Shown in pieces: positions 12,508 through 24,431 of a DNA stretch of 64,000 bases. Below the pieces are notes generated by a model, which worked only from the letters and a program-made list of their open reading frames with translations, was not told where the DNA came from and did no database searches. The stretch comes from Hordeum vulgare subsp. vulgare (lineage: Eukaryota; Streptophyta; Magnoliopsida; Poales; Poaceae). The translations under genes were made by a program, and so were the position numbers. Positions within the stretch are counted from its first letter, which is position 1. Every line of letters starts with the position of its first letter. Location: assembly GCF_904849725.1 (NCBI RefSeq), contig NC_058520.1:537344083-537408082 (forward strand). The letters are read 5' to 3'.

Positions 12508-13221
12508 TGTTGGAAATGTTCCCTAGAGGAAATAATAAAATGATTATTATTATATTTCTATTTCATGATAATTGTCTATTATTAATGCTATAAGTTTATT
12601 AACCGGAAACCGTAATACATGTGTGAATACATAGATCACAATGTGCCCCTAGTGAGCCTCTAGTTGGCTAGCTCGTTGATCAATGGATGATCATGGTTTC
12701 CTGATGATGGACATTGGATGTCATTGATAACGGGATCACATGATTAAGAGAATGATGTGATGGACAAGACCCGATCCTAAGCATAACACTAGATCGTGTT
12801 GTTCGCATGTTAAAGATTTTCTAATGTCAAGTATCTTTTCCTTGGACCACGCGAATGTACAACTCCCGGATACCGTAGGAGTGCTTTGGGTGTATCAAAC
12901 GTCACAACGTAACTGGGTGACTATAAAGGTGCACTATGGGTATCTCCGAAAGTGTCTATTGGGTTGGTACGAATCGAGACCGGGATTTGTCACTCCGTGT
13001 GACAGAGAGGTATCTCTGGGCCCACTCGGTAGAACATCATCATAATGATCTCAGTGTGACTAAGGAGTTATCCACGGGATAATGTGCTATGGAACAAGTA
13101 AATAGACTTGCCGATAACGAGATTGAACAAGGTATAGGGATACCGACGATCGAATCTCGGGCAAGTATCATACCGATAGACAAAGGGAATTGCATACGGG
13201 ATTGATTGAATCCTTGACATC
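12508..13221 (+). repeat. 3' LTR of old Copia element, first part
   Basis: Matches 2085-2798 of the 5' LTR. Ends with the TSD ACATC (13217-13221) of the Sabrina-like insertion and resumes at 23388. Confidence 0.93.
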
Positions 13222-14740
13222 TGATGACCCACAAGTATAGGGGATCAATCATAGTCCTTTCGATAAGTAAGAGTGTCGAACCCAATGAGGAGCAGAAGGC
13301 TTTGATAAATGGATTTCAACAAGGTAATAACTGCAAGCACTGAAAGTAGCGGTAACAAGTGATTCTGTAGCGAGGTGAAACGTAGCAAGCAAAGAGTAAC
13401 AAGTAGTAGCAATGGTGCAGCAAGTGGCCCAATCCCTTTTGTAGCAAGGGACAAGCCTGAACAAAGTCTTATAGGAGGAAAAACGCTCCCGAGGACACAC
13501 CGGAATTTCTGTCATGCTAGTTTCATCATGTTCATATGATTCGCGTTCGTTACTTTGATAGTTTGATATGTGGGTGGACCGGCGCTTGGGTACTGCCCTT
13601 ACTTGGACAAGCATCCCACTTATTATTAACCTCTCTCGCAAGCATCCACAACTACAAAAGAAGAATTAAGACGACGTCTAACCATAGCATTAAACTAGTG
13701 GATCCAAATCAGCCCCTTACGAAGCAACACATAGACTGGGGTTTAAGCTTCTGTCACTCCAGCAACCCATCATCTACTTACTACTCCCCAATGCCTTCCT
13801 CTAGTCCCAAATATGGTGAAGTGTTATGTAGTCAACGTTCACATAACACCACTAGAGGAAAAGACAACATAGAAATATCAAAATATCGAACGAATATCAA
13901 ATTCACATGACTATTATTAGCATGACTTATCCCATGTCCTTAGGAACAAAAGTAACTACTCACAAAGCATAATCATAATCATGATCAGAGGTGTAATGAA
14001 TAGCATCAAGGATCTGAACATAAACTCTTCCACCAAGTAATCCAACTAGCATCAACTACAAAGAGTAATCAACACTACTAGTAACCTTACAAGTACCAAT
14101 CGGAGTCGTGAGACGGAGATTGATTACAAGAGATGAACTAGGGATTGGAGAGGAAATGGTGCTGATGAAGATGTTGATGAAGATGCCTCCCCTCCGACGA
14201 GAGGAGTGTTGGTGAAGACGATGGCGACGATTTCCCACTCCGGGAGGGAAGTTTCCCCGGTAGGATCGTCCTGCCGGAGCTATAGATTGGACCTACTCAA
14301 GTTCTGCCTCGTGGCGGCGGCGAAACCACGAAAAAGCTCCCGAATGATTTTTTCTGGACCAAAACCCTTCATATAGCAAAAGAGGGGGGCTAGTGGGCCG
14401 TCAGGCAGCCCACAAGCTTGCCCTCCGCCACCAGGGGGTTGGTGGTGGCAGGGCTTGTGGAGCCCTGGTGGCCCCACTCCGGTGCTTCTTTCGCCCAATA
14501 TTTTTTATATAATCCAAAAAAAATCCACGCAACTTTTCAGGGCACTTGGAGATGTGCAGAATAGTGGACTAAGATTTGCTCCTTTTCCAGTCCAGAATTC
14601 CAGCTGCCTGAATTCTCCCTCTTCAAATAAACCTTGCAAAATAAGAGAGAAAAGGCATAAATATGGTACCACAAAGTAATATAACAGCCCATAAAGCAAT
14701 AAATATCAACGTGAAAGCATGATGCAAAATGGACGTATCA
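13222..14740 (-). repeat. 3' LTR of Sabrina-like element 1
   Basis: 1519 bp, TG...CA in both orientations. Contains a GC-rich hairpin at 14409-14460. Confidence 0.95.
14409..14460 (-). other. LTR hairpin of Sabrina-like element 1
   Basis: CCACAA pairs with TTGTGG, GCCCT with AGGGC, and GCCACC with GGTGGC, separated by small bulges. The same structure recurs at 23052-23102 in the other LTR and, with a different stem sequence, at 48670-48721. Confidence 0.6.
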
Positions 14741-14755
14741 ACTCCCCCAAGCTTA
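14741..14755 (-). other. Polypurine tract of Sabrina-like element 1
   Basis: Minus-strand TAAGCTTGGGGGAGT directly precedes the 3' LTR; it primes plus-strand DNA synthesis. Confidence 0.85.
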
Positions 14756-14759
14756 GACC

Positions 14760-14777
14760 TCGCTTGTCCTCAAGCGA
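14760..14777 (-). other. Stem-loop next to the polypurine tract
   Basis: Minus strand TCGCTTGAGGACAAGCGA: a 7-bp stem with loop AGGA. A 6-bp version is kept at the same place in the copies near 49020-49037 and 25807-25824. Confidence 0.6.
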
Positions 14778-16278
14778 AAACCAAGTTCCATAAACATGTC
14801 CACATGTTGAGGGACGAAGGTGTCCATAAAACATAATACAGACATGAGGGCATCATGATCACACATAGAACAGCAATACATCATAAAGATTCTTATGGGA
14901 AAGTAACAATTCCTTCACAAAGCAAAGCATGAAGCAAAAACCTTACCGAGAAGTAACCAACAATAGTCCATAGTCATTGAAGCAATTGCAATTTATCACA
15001 ACATCAGAAAGAGTCCAATAAGAGCTTGTAAGGCAAACCCACATACTCAATCATCTCTTTTGTTTTCCACAATTGTTACAACTCACGTGGTACTCATGGT
15101 GTCAAAGTTTCAGCTGGACACAGAGGAAGATAGGGGCTTATAATTTTGCCTCCCAATGTTCTGCCTCAAGGGTAAAGTCAACAATAATAAAGCATAAGTA
15201 CTCAACTCCAAGTTGATATATGAATATAGATCTTTCCCAAGAATGTGACGGTAGCCAAGACAAAGGCAAAAATAGGGCATTGATGAAGATCACCACGACT
15301 CTTACAAGGGCAAAAAGTAAAGGTACAAGATAGGCCCTTCGCAGAGGGAAGCATAGGTTGTCATGCGCTTTTGAGGTTTGAATGCATGTCCTCTTAGTGC
15401 GGAGGAACGTCACTTTATATTGCCTCATGTGATAAAGAACTTTATTATGTATTCTGTCGCTTTTATGTCTTCCTCATCACAAGTTCGTACAAAGCTTATT
15501 TTCCACACACTAATAGATCATACATATTAGAGAGCAATTTTTATTGCTTGCACCGATGACAACTTACTTGAAGGGTCTTATTCAATCCTTAGGTAGGTAT
15601 GGTGGACTCTCATGGCAAAATTGGGTTGAAGGTTTATGGATGCACAAGTAGTATCTCTACTTGGTGCGGGAGTTTTGGCTAATATGAGGTTGAAGCAATC
15701 GTCACATGCTAAGGGATCTCTAATCATATAACATTGTTTGGAACCAAGCAAACACAATTCGTTATGTTGTCTTCCTTGTCCAACATCTACTCCTAAGCAT
15801 GTAATAGTTTGGTGAGTGCTCACAATTGTAAAAAGTGTCTAAGATGATATATTTATATGTGAACCTCTCTTTCCTTATTACTTCTTATTAATTGCAACAA
15901 TGACTGAGGTCTATGTTGATTTATTCTCAACAAGTTTCAATCATCATACGTGTCATAAGTGAAGTTATCACTTTCCATAAGATCGTCTCGTGATCTTTCA
16001 TGCTATTGTTCTTTTCATACTATTGATCATGGCACAAAGCAAAGCCCTTGACTAAGATACTCTTTATTATATAGCTCGTAAGCTCGAATACATCGGTGGA
16101 GAGACAAAAGAAAAAGACTCAAACTAAATACTAAAGACTTATTCCTCTAAGAGAAGAAATAAAAACTAAAAAGGAAAGAACTAAAACAAAGGTAAAAGCA
16201 AAAGATATAAAGGTGATACGATACCAGGGCAACTCCCCCAAGCTTTGCAGAAGCCAAGGGGATTTCCCATACCAATGC
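14778..16278 (-). other. Untranslated 3' region of Sabrina-like element 1
   Basis: About 1.5 kb between the third-ORF stop and the PPT. No ORF with family support. Collinear with 49038-50533 and, inverted, with 24432-25806. Conserved across three copies but not coding. Confidence 0.7.
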
Positions 16279-16695
16279 TTAGTTGTCTTCCTTTGGTGGT
16301 GATGGTGGTGAAGTTGTTGAAGCAGTCTTGAGCTTGTCTAATTTCCACTTGAGCAAAAAGTTCTGCTCCCTTAGATCGTCATTTTCCTCCTCAAGTTTCA
16401 ATTCTCTATGGCAAAGTTCCTGCTTACTCTCCTGCAAGAAATGAGAGGGGATAAATATGGTCTTAGGCTTCCTCCTGGAGTTGGGGAGGCTTGACTTCTT
16501 GAACTCCACATGGGTGTTTGCAGGTTGAGGTAGAGGAGCCTCCTCTTCATCAGAACTAGTTTGTCCCTTCCCTTTGGGCTCATAGTCCTCTTCCTCATCA
16601 GTGGTCTAGCCATATGGTTATAAGTCCCCATAGACCTTGGGGTTAGCAAGCTAGTCAACCACATAGCTCTCCCCCTCTGAATCCTGAGAAGACAT
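16279..16695 (-). pseudogene. Third ORF (coiled-coil protein) of Sabrina-like element 1
   Basis: Start ATG is at 16695 (MSSQDSEGESYV). The frame is the same 139 codons as the intact ORF at 50534-50950 but has three in-frame stops near the N-terminus (after YVVD, YGDL and PYG). The C-terminal half (KPKTIFIPSHFLQESKQ..LKWKLDKLKTA) is well kept. Predicted acidic N-terminus and a short coiled coil. Function unknown. Confidence 0.75.
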
Positions 16696-16830
16696 CTTGA
16701 TCTAGATCTGCGACAGAAACAAGCTCGAAACAAAAACAGAGGAAAACTGCACGATACGGAGATCAAAACCTTCGGGCGAGTATATATTGATTTTTTCTGG
16801 ACCAAAAGGAGTGCTCCGCAAGAAAACGGG

Positions 16831-16927
16831 GTCCGGGAGGCACACGAGGTGTCCACAAGCTTGCCCTCCGCCACCAGGGGGGTAGGGGCGGTGGCAGGGC
16901 TTGTGGCCGCCTCGTGCGGTCTCCGGA
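16831..16927 (-). other. Long GC-rich hairpin in the third-ORF leader, element 1
   Basis: Outer arms GTCCGGGAGGCACACGAGG and CCTCGTGCGGTCTCCGGAC pair imperfectly. The inner arms (16853-16906) repeat the LTR hairpin: CCACAA/TTGTGG, GCCCT/AGGGC, GCCACC/GGTGGC. It lies between the integrase stop (16979) and the third-ORF ATG (16695). Confidence 0.65.
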
Positions 16928-16978
16928 CTACTTTTCATTTTTCTAATTTTCCAAAAATTCCAAAACGGAGGAAATTTC

Positions 16979-19900
16979 CTATTGGAAAAGCATCGGAGTC
17001 CAATTTCTTACCGAAACAGATACCTCTTCGTTTTCAGGGTCTAAAACAGGCTCATAAACATCCCTTATGTACTCCTGTGGAGTTATGACATTGATGATAT
17101 TGGTCTCAACATTTATGGGAGTAGCAGAGATGTAATGCTTGATTCTTTGCCCATTTACCACTCTAGGAAAATTTCCTTCCGTGTTATTGATTTTGATGGC
17201 ACCGGAACGATATACTTCCTCGATAACATAAGGACCTTCCCATTTAGAGAGAAGCTTGCCTGCAAAGAATCTCAAACGAGAATTGTATAGGAGGACATAA
17301 TCACCTACATTGAACTCTCGTTTCTGTATTCGTTTGTCGTGCCATCTCTTAACCTTTTCCTTGAACAACTTGGCATTCTCATATGCCTGGGCTCTCCATC
17401 CATCTAATGAGCTGATATCAAACAACCGCTTCTCACCGGCAAGTTTGAAATCAAAGTTGAGCTCTTTGATTGCCCAATAAGCTTTGTGTTCCAGCTCAAG
17501 AGGTAAATGACAGGCCTTACCGTAAACCATTTTATACGGTGACATGCCCATGGGATTCTTATAAGCAGTCCTATAAACCCATAGTGCATCGTCAAGTTTG
17601 CTAGACCAATTCTTTCGAGATCTATTGACGGTCTTTTGTAGGATCAACTTGATCTCCCTATTACTCAACTCCACTTGACCACTAGACTGAGGATGATAAG
17701 GAGATGCAACTCTATGGTTGACATCATACTTAGTGGGCATCTTGCGGAAAACACCATGAATGAAGTGTGAACCGCCATCAGTCATCAGATATCTAGGAAC
17801 TCCAAATCTTGGGAAAATGACTTCTTTAGGCACCTTAATAGAGGTGTGGTGATCAACATTTTTAGTGGGGATAGCTTCTACCCACTTAGTGACGTAATCC
17901 ACAACAACTAAGATGTGAGTGTACCCATTGGAACTCGGGAAGGGTCCCATATAATCAAAGCCCCAGACATCAAATGGTTCAATGACAAGTGAATAGTTCA
18001 TAGGCATTTCCTGATGCTTACTGATATTCCCTATTCTTTGGCATTCATCACAAGACAAGACAAACTTACGGGAATCCTTGAAGAGAGTGGGCCAATAGAA
18101 ACCTCATTGCAATACCTTATAAGCAGTTCTATCTCCAGCATGGTGTCCTCCGTAGGCTTCGGAATGACACTTCTGCAAGATTTGTCCCTGTTCATGTTCA
18201 GGAACACACCGTCTAATAACACCATCTACTCCTTCCTTATAAAGGTGAGGATCATCCCAAAAGTAGTGTCTCAGATCAAAGAAGAATTTCTTCTTTTGCT
18301 GATAGGTGAAACTGGGTGGTATGTATTTGGCTATGACATAATTTGCATAATCGGCATACCACGGTGCACTATGTGAAGTGCGGATGACATTTAGTTGCTC
18401 ATCAGGAAAGCTGTCATCAATAGGTCGTGGGTCATCAAGGACATTCTCTAGCCTAGACAAGTTATCTGCTACAGGGTTATCAGCACCCTTTCGGTCAACG
18501 ACGTGTAAATCAAATTCCTGTAGCAGGAGAACCCATCTGATCAGCCTAGGCTTAGCGTCCTTCTTCTCCATAAGGTACTTAATAGCAGCATGATCAGAGT
18601 GAATAGTGACTTTGGAGTCAACTATATAAGATCTGAACTTTTCACATGCAAACACGACTGCTAAAAATTCCTTCTCCGTAGTGGCGTAGTTTCTTTGGGC
18701 ACTGTCTAGAGTTTTACTAGCATAGTGAATAATATTCAACTTCTTGTCAACTCTTTGTCCTAGAACAACACCAACAGCATAATCACTAACATCACACATG
18801 ATTTCAAAGGGCAAGTTCCAGTCAGGTGGTTGAACAATAGGTGCGGTTATCAAAGCCTTCTTAAGTATTTCGAAAGCTTCCTCACAATCCTCATCAAAAA
18901 CAAAAGGAACATCCTTCTGCAAGAGGTTGGTAAGAGGCCTAGAAATCTTAGAGAAGTCTTTAATGAACCTTCTATAGAAACCAGCATGACCTAGGAAACT
19001 TCGTATACCTCTGATATCTGTGGGGCAAGGCATTTTCTCAATTGCATCCACCTTAGCCTTATCAACTTCAATGCCTCTTTCAGAGATTTTGTGTCCTAAG
19101 ACGATGCCTTCATTAACCATAAAGTGGCACTTCTCCCAATTCAAGACGAGGTTGGTATCTTCGCATCTCTGTAAGACTCGATCAAGGTTGCTGAGGCAAT
19201 CATCAAAGGAAGACCCGTAAACGGAGAAGTCATCCATGAAAACCTCGACAATCTTTTCACAAAAGTCAGAGAATATAGCCATCATACATCTTTGAAAGGT
19301 GGCAGGTGCATTGCATAAGCCAAAAGGCATACGTCTATAAGCAAAGGTACTGAAGGGGCAGGTGAAAGTGGTTTTCTCCTGATGAGATTGTGCAACAGGT
19401 ATTTGCGAGAAACCTGAATAACCGTCTAGAAAGCAGAAGTGTGTGTGTTTTGATAGCCTTTCTAGCATGTGGTCGATAAACGACAAAGGATAATGATCTT
19501 TCCGGGTTGCCTTGTTCAGTTTCCGAAAGTCTATCACCATCCTATAGCCAGTAAAAATCCTTTGTGGGATTAGTTCATCCTTATCATTAGGAACGACGGT
19601 GATACCTCCCTTCTTGGGTACGCAATGTACTGGACTTACCCAATCACTATGAAAAACAGGATAAATGATTCTTGCTTCGAGAAGCTTTAATATTTCTTTT
19701 CTAACAACCTCTTTCATCTTAGTATTTAATCTCCTTTGATGATCAACAACTGGTTTAAAGTCAGGATCGGTTTTAATCTTGTGCTGACATAGAGTGGGAC
19801 TAATACCCTTAAGATCATCAAGAGTATATCCAATAGCAGCACGGTGCTTCCTGAGAATTCTTAGTAACTTTTTCTCTTCTTGCTCTGAGAGGAGGGCACT

Positions 19901-20881
19901 AATAATGACAGGATATATCTCCTTCTCATCAAGATAGGCATACTTAAGAGTATCAGGCAACTGTTTAAGCTTGAAAACAGGATCACCCTTTGGTGGGGGA
20001 GGATCTCCAAGCAGTTCAACACGCAGATTATTCTTGAGAATAGGATATTGTTCTAAGACAATTTTATCTATCTCATCTCTCTCCTCCATATGCATATCAT
20101 TTTCATGCTCAAGCAGATATTGCTCTAAAGGATCCGTAGGAGTTACGACAATAGAGGCAAGAGCAATAATTTCATCTCTACCAGACGACTTTCTTTCATG
20201 GGGTTGTCTTCCAAACTTGGAGAAGTTAAATTCATGAGACACACCCTCGAAGCTAACTATGACAGTCTGGTTAATGCAATCAATGTGAGCATTGACAGTG
20301 TTGAGAAAGGGTCTACCAAATATGATGGGACAAAAGTTATCTTGTGCAGTACCAAGGACGAGGAAATCAATAGGATACTTCGTCTTACCACACAGGACTT
20401 CTACGTCTCTCACAATTCCCAAAGGGCAGATAGTGTCTCTATTAGCTAGCGTAATAGTGACATCAATGGGTTCTAACTCAGCAGGTGCAATCTCATCTTT
20501 GATTTCATCATAGAGAGAACGGGGTATTGCACTAACACTAGCTCCCATATCACATAAACCATGGTAACAGTGATCTCCTATCTTGACAGAAACAACGGGC
20601 AGGCCAACTACAAGTCCGTATTTGTCCTTCGCGTGAGGTTTAGCAATTCTAGCGGAGTCCTCACAGAATTTGATAACATGCCCGTCTACATCTCCGGCTA
20701 AGAGATCTTTGATAATAGCAATACTAGGTTCAAATCTAATCTCCTCAGGGGGTGCAAGTGGTCTAATGTAACCCCTACGTATCACAGTTGGAGCTTTAGA
20801 ATAATCCTTTATCCTAGCAGGGTATGGTGGTTTCTCAGTGTAAGCACAAGGAACAACAGGATCACTAAAAGCAACGACTTT
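16979..20881 (-). pseudogene. Athila-type pol: protease, reverse transcriptase, RNase H, integrase
   Basis: One frame on the minus strand with a single internal stop, TGA at 18104-18106, where the sister copy (52367) has TCA (Ser). Otherwise open from 20881 to the stop at 16979-16981. Domains: aspartic protease [10 protein letters not shown] (near 20540) and GRPFL; RT with FMDDFSVYG (near 19220); RNase H with [28 protein letters not shown] (18800-18570); integrase zinc finger [10 protein letters not shown]...CDECQ (18160-18035); and DDE core [30 protein letters not shown] (17990-17645). It would replicate the RNA and insert the cDNA. Best-preserved gypsy pol in the window. Confidence 0.92.
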
Positions 20882-21769
20882 CTACTCAACTAGATTGGTT
20901 TTGGCTATGTTGCTTTCTACAGGAGGATGATATTTAAACCACTTCTCTTTGGGAAGATCAACATGAGCATCAAAAGATTCACATAGAGAAGCTACTATCT
21001 CAGAGTCAAGTCCATACTTAGCGCTAAAATCTCTAAAAGTGTTTGTCTCAACAAAAGATTTAACGCAATCAAACTGGAAATTCATACCTGACTCCTTACC
21101 TTCCTCCAGCTCCCAATCTTCAGAGTTGCGTTTGATTCTCTCCAATAAATTCCACTTGTGATCAATATCCTTCTTCATAAAAGAACCGATACAAGAAGTG
21201 TCAAGCATGGTACGATCTTCATGAGAAAGCCAAGCATAAAAGTTTTGAGTGATGATTTCTCTCGAGAGATCATGATTGGGGCATGAATATAGCATTGATT
21301 TAAGCCTCCCCCAAGCTTGACCTATGTTTCCCTGTCACGAGGCTAAAAGTTATAAATAAATTCCGATCACGTTGTACTAAATGCGTAGGATAGAACTTTT
21401 GATGAATTCCAATTTCAACCGATTGTAGACCCATGATCCAGTATCATCACATAGCCTATACCATGTCAACGCCTTATCCTTCAAAGATAAAGGAAAGACT
21501 TTCTTCTTTACCTCATCCTCGGGCAAACCTGCAAGCTTAAATAAACTACAAACTTCATCTACATAGATTAGATGCAAGTTTGGATGTGAAGATCCATCTC
21601 GTGTAAAAGGATTGGCCAGCAGCTTCTCAAGCATACCCGAAGGAATTTCAAAAAAGATATTCTCCGTAGGTACCTCAGGTCGAGGAACAACTCCTCGTGC
21701 TTCCGTTCGTGGTGAAGATACCCCGAACAAACTCCTCAAAGGAACAGTTTCCATAGTGACAAGTGACAA
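20882..21769 (-). pseudogene. Athila-type gag, frameshifted
   Basis: Starts at MSLVTMETVPLRSL (21769). The Retrotrans_gag core is visible: FPLSLKDKALTWYRL and W.YNRLKLEF. Near 21410 a one-base change shifts the frame, and a Trp-to-stop (TAG) follows near 21345. The frame recovers at QAWGRLKSMLYSCPNHDLS and continues to a TAG at 20882-20884, just before the protease region, where gag runs into pol. About 290 codons. It would form the particle shell. Confidence 0.82.
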
Positions 21770-21830
21770 TAAATTTCAGCACAATATAAAAATGCTTCCT
21801 TACCAATTTCCACTTACCAAAGGCGCTTCA

Positions 21831-21849
21831 CTCCCCGACAACGGTGCCA
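21831..21849 (-). other. Primer-binding site, tRNA-Asp type
   Basis: Minus-strand TGGCACCGTTGTCGGGGAG starts a few bases after the 5' LTR. It is complementary to the 3' end of plant tRNA-Asp except for two C-to-T-type differences (family form TGGCGCCGTTGCCGGGGA). Confidence 0.8.
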
Positions 21850-21860
21850 GAAAAGAGTCT

Positions 21861-23382
21861 TGATGACCCACAAGTATAGGGGATCAATCGTAGTCCTTTC
21901 GATAAGTAAGAGTGTCGAACCCAACGAGGAGCAGAAGGCTCTGATAAACGGATTTCAGCAAGGTAATAACTGCAAGCACTGAAAGTGGCGGTAACAAGTG
22001 ATTGTGTATCGAGGTGAAACATAGCAAGCAAAGAGTAACAAGTAGTAGAAATGGTGCAGCAAGTGGCCCAATCCCTTTTGTAGCAAGGGACAAGCCCGAA
22101 CAAAGTCTTATAGGAGGAAAAACGCTCCCGAGGACACACGGGAATTTCCGTCATGCTAGTTTCATCATGTTCATATGATTCGCGTTTGTTACTTTGATAG
22201 TTTGATATGTGGGTGGACCGGCGCTTGGGTACTGCCCTTAATTGGACAAGCATCCCACTTATGATTAAACTCTATCGCAAGCATCTGCAACTACAAAAGA
22301 AGAATTAAGACAACGTCTAACCATAACATTAAACTAGTGGATCCAAATCAGCCCATTACGAAGCAACGCATAGACTGGGGTTTAAGCTTCTGTCACTCCA
22401 GCAACCCATCATCTACTTACTACTCCCCAATGCCTTCCTCTAGGCCCAAATATGGTGAAGTGTTATGTAGTCGACGTTCACATAACACCACTAGAGTAAA
22501 AGACAACATACATCATATCAAAATACCGAACGAATATCAAATTCACATGACTATTATCAGCATGACTTATCCCATGTCCTCAGGAACAAAAGTAACTACT
22601 CACAAAGCATAATCATAATCATGATCAGAGGGTGTAATGAATAGCATCAAGGATTTGAACATAAACTCTTCCACCAAGTAATCCAACTAGCATCAACTAC
22701 AAAGAGTAATCAACACTACTAGTAACCTTACAAGTACCAATCGGAGTCGTGAGACGGAGATTGATTACAAGAGATGAACTAGGGATTGGATAGGAGATGG
22801 TGATGATGAAGGTGTTGATGAAGATGCCTCTCCTCCGACGAGAGGACTGTTGGTGATGACGATGGCGATGATTTCCCCCTCAAGGAGGGAAGTTTCCCTA
22901 GCAGGATCGTCCTGCCGGAGCTCTAGATTGGATCTGCTCAAGTTCCGCCTCGTGGCGGCGGCGAAACCACGAAAAAGCTCCCGAATGATTTTTTTTCTGG
23001 ACTAAAACCCTTCATATAGCAAAAGAGGGGGGCTAGTGGGCCGTCAGCCAGCCCACAAGCTTGCCCTCCGCCACCAGGGGGTGGCGGTGGCAGGGCTTGT
23101 GGAGCCCTGGTGGCCCCACTCCGGTGCTTCTTTCGCCCAATATTTTTTATATAATCCCGAAAAAATCCACGTAACTTTTCAGGGCATTTGGAGATGTGCA
23201 GAATAGTGGACTAAGATTTGCTCCTTTTCCAGTCCAGAATTCCAGATGCCTGAATTCTCCCTCTTCAAATAAACCTTGCAAAATAAGAGAGAAAAGGCAT
23301 AAATATGGTACCACAAAGTAATATAACAGCCCATAAAGCAATAAATATCAACGTGAAAGCATGATGCAAAATGGACATATCA
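21861..23382 (-). repeat. 5' LTR of Sabrina-like element 1
   Basis: 1522 bp, paired with 13222-14740. Hairpin at 23052-23102 as in the other LTR. Followed by TSD ACATC. Confidence 0.95.
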
Positions 23383-23387
23383 ACATC

Positions 23388-24426
23388 ATGGTTCATCCGA
23401 TGAGATCATCGTGGAACATGTGGGAACCAACATGGATATCCAGACCCACTGGAGAGTGTCTCGGTCATGTCTGCATGCTTCCCGAACCCGTAGGGTCTAC
23501 ACACTTAAGGTTCGATGACGCTAGGGTTATATGGAATAGTGTACGAGGTTACAGAAGGTTGTTCGGAGTCCCGGATGAGATGTCGGATGTCACGAGGAGT
23601 TCCGGAATGGTCCGGAGGTTAAGAATTATATATAGGATGTGAGGTTTCAGACAACGGAAGCGTTTCGGGCGTCACCGGTAACGCGGCGGGACCATCGAAA
23701 GGGTTCCGGGGGTCCACCGGGAGGGGGGCACCAGCCCCAAAGGCTAGCATGGGCCAAAAGGTGGAAAGGAACCAGCCCAAAGTGGGATGGTGCGCCTCCC
23801 ACCTAGGCCCAAGGCGCAGCAAGGGAGGAAGGGGGGGGGGAACCCTAGCGCAAGAGGCCCAAGGCCCACCTAGGGGTGCGCCTCCACCTCTCCCTGCCCT
23901 GGCCGCCACCTCCCTGGCGCAGATGGGGCTGCCGCACCCCTTAGGGGTGGAAACCCTAAGGGTGGGAACCTCCTCCCTCTCCCCCTATATATAGTGGAGT
24001 TTTTGGCTGATTTGAGACACGAAATCTCTCTCTCGGCGCAACCCTTCCTCTCTCTCTCCTCGTCCTTTGCATAGCTTAGCGAAGCTGTGCCGGAGAATCA
24101 CGTAGCTCCACCGCCACCACACCATCGTGCTGCCGGAGCTCTCTCCCTCAACCTCTCCCTCCTCCTTGCTGGATCAAGGCATGGGATACGTCACCGGGAT
24201 GTACGTGTTTTGAACGCGGAGGTGTCGTGATTTGGCACATAGATCGAAACTGATCGCGATCTGAATCATTGCGAGTATGACTCCATCGACCTCGTTCTAG
24301 TAACGCTTCCGCTTAGAGATCTTCAAAGGTATGAAGATTCTCTACCCCATTACTTGTTGCTCGTTTCTCCATAGATAGATCCTTGTTTGGCGTAGGATTT
24401 TTTTGAAATTACTACGTTACCCAACA
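23388..24426 (+). repeat. 3' LTR of old Copia element, second part
   Basis: Continues the LTR interrupted at 13221 and ends CCCAACA. TATA box CTATATATAG at 23985-23994. Confidence 0.93.
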
Positions 24427-24431
24427 CACCC

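Larger units (their letters stand above)
13222..23382 (-). mobile_element. Complete Sabrina-like Athila (Ty3/gypsy) element, 10.16 kb
   Basis: LTRs 13222-14740 and 21861-23382 both run TGATGACCCACAAG...ATCA on the plus strand. TSD is ACATC at 13217-13221 and 23383-23387. Order read on the minus strand: 5' LTR, PBS for tRNA-Asp, gag, protease, RT, RNase H, integrase, third ORF, untranslated region, PPT, 3' LTR. GRPFL-type protease and domain order mark the Athila lineage. I count about 11 differences in the first 245 bp of the LTRs, mostly transitions. The element sits inside the 3' LTR of the Copia element. Confidence 0.95.
2085..24426 (+). mobile_element. BARE-1/Angela/WIS-like Copia element, old, carrying two nested transposons
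   Basis: LTRs start TGTTGGAAATGT and end ...TTACCCAA(C/G)A. The 5' LTR is 2085-3860; the 3' LTR starts at 12508, is split at 13221 and resumes at 23388. The 3' terminus of the 5' LTR is mutated (AAGA instead of AACA). TSD is CACCG (2080-2084) versus CACCC (24427-24431). By eye about 20 differences occur in the first 360 bp of the two LTRs, making it clearly older than the copy at 28608-37549. All coding regions are decayed. The hAT at 6005-9464 and the Sabrina-like element at 13222-23382 sit inside it. Confidence 0.93.

Noticed and set aside
13249..13910. Frames of about 90-140 codons in the Sabrina-like LTRs (also 21828-22612, 27083-27480, 47287-48232)
   Set aside because: Recur only because the LTR recurs. 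Start positions and lengths vary and no domain is seen; weak support for a real LTR-coded protein.
18104..18106. Stop between RNase H and integrase as a programmed separation of pol products
   Set aside because: Element 2 has Ser (TCA) at this codon, so the TGA is a private mutation.
21305..21320. AAGCTTGGGGGAGG-like tract resembling a second polypurine tract
   Set aside because: On the minus strand it codes for Gln-Ala-Trp-Gly-Arg-Leu of gag (QAWGRLKSM), so it is coding sequence.
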